DNA of 18,429 nucleotides from an uncultured Clostridia bacterium. Lineage in GTDB: Bacteria; Bacillota; Clostridia; Christensenellales; CAG-138. Under the pieces are notes generated by a model. It was not told the DNA's origin and made no database searches. It saw only the letters and a program-made list of their open reading frames with translations. Positions 15,303 to 18,429 of this stretch are shown here, one piece after another (position 1 is the first letter of the stretch; the number at the start of each line of letters is the position of its first letter). The position numbers and the translations under genes were made by a program. The stretch lies in contig CAMHDC010000005.1 of assembly GCA_946183765.1 (NCBI GenBank), positions 1 through 18,429 of the forward strand, written 5' to 3'.

Positions 15303-16487
15303 ATGAAGGTCAGGGATCGGATCGTTTCATGGGCCACGCTGCTCTGCTTTGTCATCGGAGCTGCGTTGGGCCTGATTCGCCCTGATTGGGCACAGAAGAT
15401 CGCGTTCATCGGAACTGCATACGTCACGGCGTTGAAATATTTGGCCCTGCCGGCGCTGATCCTCTCCGTCTTTTCCGCTGCCGGGAAGGGCGGCAGGAAC
15501 GCGGCTGGCGTCCTGGTTCGGGCTCTCGTTCTGTTCGTAGCGCTGTTCTCCGTGACGTTCCTGCTCTGCGCCGTACTCTATTCCGTTTTTTCTCCCGGTC
15601 GGGGCTTCCTTCAGCTGGGGCAGACCGCCTGGCAAGGGGAGAGAGCGTCCATCTCTTTCGGCGGTATATTCAAAAATATCTTCGCCCCGGAAAGGATCAG
15701 CGTCAATTCTCTGTATTTTCCATCCCTCCTTGTCGCTTTCGCGGCGGGGTGGCTGATTGGATTTATTAAATTGGATAAGATACGGAAGGGGACCGCGGCG
15801 CTGGAACGATTCTTCCTGAGGCTCCTGTCCTACGTTATGGTGACGACGCCTCTGGGCGTTCTTTCCCTGATGGCGACCTGTACGGGAACCTTCGGATTTG
15901 ATGCGCTGAAGACTTCTGGGGCCTATGCGGCCTGGGCATACGGCGGATGTGTATTGGCGCTGGCGGCGGTCATGATCCTGCCTCTGTGGCTTTTTTGCAA
16001 AGTGAAGCCGAGACACTATTTCGCCAGGACAGGACGTTTGTTTTTGACGGCCCTCTCCACATGTTCCTCCGCGGCCACCTTGCCGGAGACCATGCGGACC
16101 TGTCGGGAGGAGTTCGGCGTATCGGACGAAATCACCGGCGTCGTAGCGCCTCTTGGATGTACCGTACATATGTGCGGCGGGGCGGTGTCTTTCAGTTTAT
16201 TTGGCCTGTTCGTTATGCAAATGACGGGACAGCCGGTCTCCGCGGCGACGCTGTTTATTATGCTCCTGTTTTCCCTCCTGCTGAACATGGGCGCTCCGGG
16301 CATCCCGGGCGGAGGGATCGTGTTGGGGGCTACCTACCTTAGCATGCTGGGAGTGGAGCATGTGGAGCTGTTCCTGGGCATGTACGCGGGCATATACCGC
16401 TTGTTGGATATGGCGTATACTTCTTTGAACGTGGCCGGGGACGTGACCGCCAATTTGCTGATCGACAGATGGGAGAAAAAGCGATGA
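15303..16487 (+). CDS. Dicarboxylate/amino acid:cation symporter (SDF/DAACS family), substrate unclear
   Basis: This 394-residue membrane protein has the fold order of GltPh/GltT-type transporters: six hydrophobic helices, then hairpin 1 with the serine-rich SSAATLPET (255-263), helix 7, hairpin 2 with GAPGIPGGGIV (330-340), and helix 8 with LLDMAYTSLNVAGDVTANLLID. Several functional residues are changed compared with GltPh. The Arg that binds the acidic side chain (R397) is Tyr372, and the helix-7 NMDG motif is HMCG (289-292). D394, T398, N401 and D405 equivalents are kept. A neutral or unusual substrate is therefore more likely than glutamate or aspartate. GAAAGG precedes the ATG closely. 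Its TGA overlaps the aminotransferase ATG, so a shared metabolite is plausible. Confidence 0.9.
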   Translation: MKVRDRIVSWATLLCFVIGAALGLIRPDWAQKIAFIGTAYVTALKYLALPALILSVFSAAGKGGRNAAGVLVRALVLFVALFSVTFLLCAVLYSVFSPGRGFLQLGQTAWQGERASISFGGIFKNIFAPERISVNSLYFPSLLVAFAAGWLIGFIKLDKIRKGTAALERFFLRLLSYVMVTTPLGVLSLMATCTGTFGFDALKTSGAYAAWAYGGCVLALAAVMILPLWLFCKVKPRHYFARTGRLFLTALSTCSSAATLPETMRTCREEFGVSDEITGVVAPLGCTVHMCGGAVSFSLFGLFVMQMTGQPVSAATLFIMLLFSLLLNMGAPGIPGGGIVLGATYLSMLGVEHVELFLGMYAGIYRLLDMAYTSLNVAGDVTANLLIDRWEKKR

Positions 16488-17641
16488 AGTCGATGTACAG
16501 ACAGATACAGCCCTCCATGACCATGGGCCTGGATCAGCAGGCGCGGGAGCTGGCTGCGGCCGGTAAGGACATCATAAACCTGACCGCAGGCCAGGTGGAT
16601 TTGCCTATGCCCGAAACTGGGAAGGAAGCCATACGGCGCGCGTTGGACGCGAACAAGACTTTCTATGTACCGGCCACCGGGTCCCAGGCCCTGAAGAAAG
16701 CGGTGCGCGAACGCATGGGATGGCAAGAGGGGGAGTTGCTGATCTCTGCCGGAGCTAAGCCTCTGCTGAACGCTGCGATCGCCTGCATCTGCGGTCCCGG
16801 GGACGAAGTGATCCTGCCCGCACCTTGCTATACCAGCTATCCGGAGATGGTCCGCTTGTCCGGCGGGACGCCTATCGTGGCTCCGGGCGATCCTAAGCAT
16901 GATTTCATTGTAACGGGAGAAGTCATTGAGGGGCATATCACGGTCAGGACCAAAGCTGTGCTGCTGAACAATCCGGTCAATCCCACGGGAGCGGTTTACA
17001 ATCACGAAGCGTTAAGGGGGATCATCCAGGTTTGCAAGGCTCACGATCTTTACCTTATTGCCGACGAGGTTTACAGCGATTTCGTCTATGATAGCAGGTT
17101 TATCAGCTTATATGAGTATCCTGAATTGAGGGAACGTCTTATTCTGGTCAACTCTGCCTCCAAAACCTATGCCATGGCGGGGCTGCGCTTGGGATATGCC
17201 GTAGCGCCTGCCCCTGTCGCCCGCGCTATGGGTGCCTATTTGAGCCACGCGCTGGGCTGTCCCTGCTCCCTTTCGGAACAGGCGGCGCTGGCGGTGCTGG
17301 CTATGGACGGCAGCTATGTGGATGCCATGAAAATCGTATTCCGTGATCGGCGAGACAAATTGTATGATGCCTTATCCAAAATCGACGTATGGACGGTGAA
17401 GAAGAGCCGCGGAGCGTTTTATCTTTGGCTGAACGTGTCGCAACTGGACGACGATATACGGTTCTGTCAGAAATTGCTGGACCAGGAGGGCGTAGCCCTT
17501 ACCCCCGGGAGGGCTTTTTGCTGTCCGGGCTATGTACGGTTGGCGTATACCAAGGACGTCTCGATCCTTATGGAAGCGGCGGCACGGATGAAGCGATTCG
17601 TCGAGAGGAGCTACAGCAATTCCTGCACCGTCAACAGCTGA
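16484..17641 (+). CDS. Pyridoxal-phosphate-dependent aminotransferase, class I/II (AspC-like)
   Basis: It would transfer an amino group between an amino acid and a 2-oxo acid in the cytoplasm. The 385-residue protein has the fold-type I motifs: NLTAGQVDLPMP near the N-terminus, YVPATGSQALKKAV (61-74), LPAPCYTSYP (111-120) and NNPVNPTGAVY (162-172). The pyridine-nitrogen Asp194 lies in ADEVYSDFVYD, and the PLP-binding Lys227 in SASKTYAMAGLRLGYA. A C-terminal Arg lies in GYVRLAYT. I place the start at ATG 16484, which overlaps the symporter TGA (ATGA) and has GGGAG eight bases upstream; an ATG at 16469 has no such site. The last 31 bp overlap the converging phosphopantetheinyl transferase gene. 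The amino acid substrate cannot be told. Confidence 0.92.
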   Translation: MKSMYRQIQPSMTMGLDQQARELAAAGKDIINLTAGQVDLPMPETGKEAIRRALDANKTFYVPATGSQALKKAVRERMGWQEGELLISAGAKPLLNAAIACICGPGDEVILPAPCYTSYPEMVRLSGGTPIVAPGDPKHDFIVTGEVIEGHITVRTKAVLLNNPVNPTGAVYNHEALRGIIQVCKAHDLYLIADEVYSDFVYDSRFISLYEYPELRERLILVNSASKTYAMAGLRLGYAVAPAPVARAMGAYLSHALGCPCSLSEQAALAVLAMDGSYVDAMKIVFRDRRDKLYDALSKIDVWTVKKSRGAFYLWLNVSQLDDDIRFCQKLLDQEGVALTPGRAFCCPGYVRLAYTKDVSILMEAAARMKRFVERSYSNSCTVNS

Positions 17642-18189
17642 ATCTCAGGCAGTATCGTATCGGCAGACAGCAGAGAGATCAGATACCCTTCTGCTTCTGT
17701 CGTATAAAAACGGTACGATTTGTCCTGCCAGCGAAAATCGATCGTCGTGTCTATCTCTTGCAGCGGCAGACTGAATCCAAGCCCGGTCAGCTTCATGGCG
17801 CATTCCTTCCGGGTGAAGATCTGCAAAGGATCAAGCTCTTTTTCCTGGGGCAGACACATCCGCTGTCGGACAGCTTCATGGATCCGCCGATCCTTTCGCT
17901 CCATATCCACGCCGATCGGCTTATCGCTCACACCTAAAAGAACGTGTTCATAGCTGTGTGAAAGACTGAATTCAGCCTTTCCTGCCGATAGAGTTGGTTT
18001 CCCGTATGGGCCGAATAATACATCCTCGTTCATATGCACGTTGAGAAGCTGGGACAGCAGCAGTCCAGCACCAAGGGTGAGCCCGGAACGGGAACGATCA
18101 TAAGCGAGCCGCCGCTGCTCGGGGAGCAGGGGGAGGATGCGCTGAGTATACTCTTGTATATTTCGGCAGGAGAGAAGATACAATTTCAT
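17611..18189 (-). CDS. Sfp-type 4'-phosphopantetheinyl transferase
   Basis: It would move the phosphopantetheine arm of coenzyme A onto a carrier-protein serine. The 192-residue protein is short for the Sfp group (about 220) but has its core motifs: GPYGKP (60-65), FSLSHSYEHVLLGVS (74-88), the magnesium site IGVDMERK (92-99) with Asp95 and Glu97, and FTRKECAMKLTGLG (125-138) with Glu129 and Lys133. The ATG at 18189 has no Shine-Dalgarno; a TATGAT box sits exactly six bases upstream, suggesting a leaderless message. The stop overlaps the 3' end of the convergent aminotransferase. No polyketide or peptide synthetase is nearby, so its carrier protein is unknown. Confidence 0.9.
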   Translation of the reverse strand: MKLYLLSCRNIQEYTQRILPLLPEQRRLAYDRSRSGLTLGAGLLLSQLLNVHMNEDVLFGPYGKPTLSAGKAEFSLSHSYEHVLLGVSDKPIGVDMERKDRRIHEAVRQRMCLPQEKELDPLQIFTRKECAMKLTGLGFSLPLQEIDTTIDFRWQDKSYRFYTTEAEGYLISLLSADTILPEIQLLTVQELL

Positions 18190-18195
18190 GTGAGA

Positions 18196-18224
18196 ATCAT
18201 ACCAAAGAACGCGCCGGAAAGCAA
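18196..18224 (-). promoter_or_regulatory. Candidate promoter of the phosphopantetheinyl transferase gene, giving a leaderless transcript
   Basis: On the minus strand, TTGCTT (18219-18224), a 17-bp spacer and TATGAT (18196-18201; five of six) end six bases before the ATG at 18189. The predicted first transcribed base is therefore at or next to the A of the start codon. Confidence 0.6.
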
Positions 18225-18245
18225 GGAGGGGGAACCGGCGCGTTC
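18204..18245 (-). terminator. Long perfect inverted repeat, possible terminator of the small upstream ORF
   Basis: GAACGCGCCGG (18207-18217) and CCGGCGCGTTC (18235-18245) are perfect 11-bp inverted arms around a 17-base loop. On the minus strand only TTT follows, so the T-tract is weak. It starts one base after the stop codon of the 47-codon ORF and covers the spacer and -35 of the downstream promoter, so it may instead be a regulatory site. Confidence 0.5.
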
Positions 18246-18246
18246 G

Positions 18247-18390
18247 CTATGATGGCCGCCTGCTGCTCCGCATGGGCTGGGAGGTTGGCGGGGAACTGGT
18301 AGGCTGCCTGTTTTCCGGCAGTACGTACTTACCGGGGGCAAGGCAGGAGCCCAATCGATACATGCATGGCCGTATGTATGCGGTGAGCAT
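18247..18390 (-). CDS. Possible small protein, 47 aa, unknown
   Basis: I do not recognise the product and it may not be real. In its favour, the ATG at 18390 directly follows AAAGGAGGA, a TATACT box lies about 27 bp upstream, and a perfect hairpin follows the stop codon. Together these make a compact transcription unit. Against it, the AGGAGG core is only one base from the ATG, though an AGAGG nine bases away could serve. The composition (Pro, Ser and Arg-rich second half ending RSSRRPS) also resembles random GC-rich translation. The first half has two cysteines (C9, C16) and the stretch LAPGKYVLPENR. Confidence 0.35.
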   Translation of the reverse strand: MLTAYIRPCMYRLGSCLAPGKYVLPENRQPTSSPPTSQPMRSSRRPS

Positions 18391-18416
18391 TCCTCCTTTC
18401 CTCTCGGGATGGCTTC

Positions 18417-18422
18417 AGTATA
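18417..18422 (-). promoter_or_regulatory. Possible -10 box at the window edge
   Basis: TATACT on the minus strand would start transcription near 18410, about 20 nt before the 47-codon ORF. The -35 would lie outside the window and cannot be judged. Confidence 0.3.
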
Positions 18423-18429
18423 GAGGACA

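Noticed and set aside
18249..18302. Plus-strand 17-codon frame after AAGGAGGGGG
   Set aside because: The distance from the ribosome-like site to the ATG is too long, the site lies in a hairpin loop, and no promoter is visible.

Overview
The window looks like a chromosomal housekeeping segment from a spore-forming, meso-diaminopimelate-type Firmicute (class Clostridia, GC in the mid-50s by eye). This rests on a recognisable forespore sigma factor SigG, a meso-diaminopimelate dehydrogenase, a VanW-family cell-envelope protein, a zinc-finger Clp ATPase, and Shine-Dalgarno sites of the AGGAGG type. I see no rRNA, tRNA, CRISPR array, insertion sequence or prophage gene. The species cannot be named from the sequence.

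Left part (1-4318, minus strand): an incomplete Clp ATPase runs off the left edge. A 112-residue unknown protein precedes it in the same operon, with a strong promoter near 2160-2189. Upstream of that is a separate VanW-family gene with a long Ser/Gly/Asp repeat tail and its own terminator. A divergent promoter region (4319-4456) separates it from a plus-strand operon (4457-7869): recX, a fused NAD(P)HX repair protein with a degenerate epimerase half, a ROK glucokinase and an HD-domain nucleotidase. That operon ends in a bidirectional hairpin shared with a convergent zinc-ribbon membrane protein.

Centre (8728-12151, plus strand): an RluA-family pseudouridine synthase. Then, from a strong promoter, ddh, a ThyX-like protein lacking the ThyX signature, and a FolD-like protein lacking the catalytic lysine and the QLPLP motif. 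The last two overlap by one base. This pair of divergent methylene-folate-type proteins is the best candidate for an undescribed activity.

Right part: a minus-strand three-gene membrane/secreted operon (14363-12157: phosphodiester-glycosidase domain protein, two-helix protein, DUF445 protein) diverges from sigG. The candidate promoters of the two directions lie on the same 30 bp. After sigG come a glutamate-symporter-family transporter with altered substrate and cation residues and a coupled aminotransferase. An Sfp-type phosphopantetheinyl transferase converges on the aminotransferase and appears to be leaderless. At the right edge is a possible 47-codon small gene with its own -10 box and a hairpin.

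All product calls come from reading motifs by eye. No searches or structure predictions were run, and promoter and terminator calls are consensus matches only.
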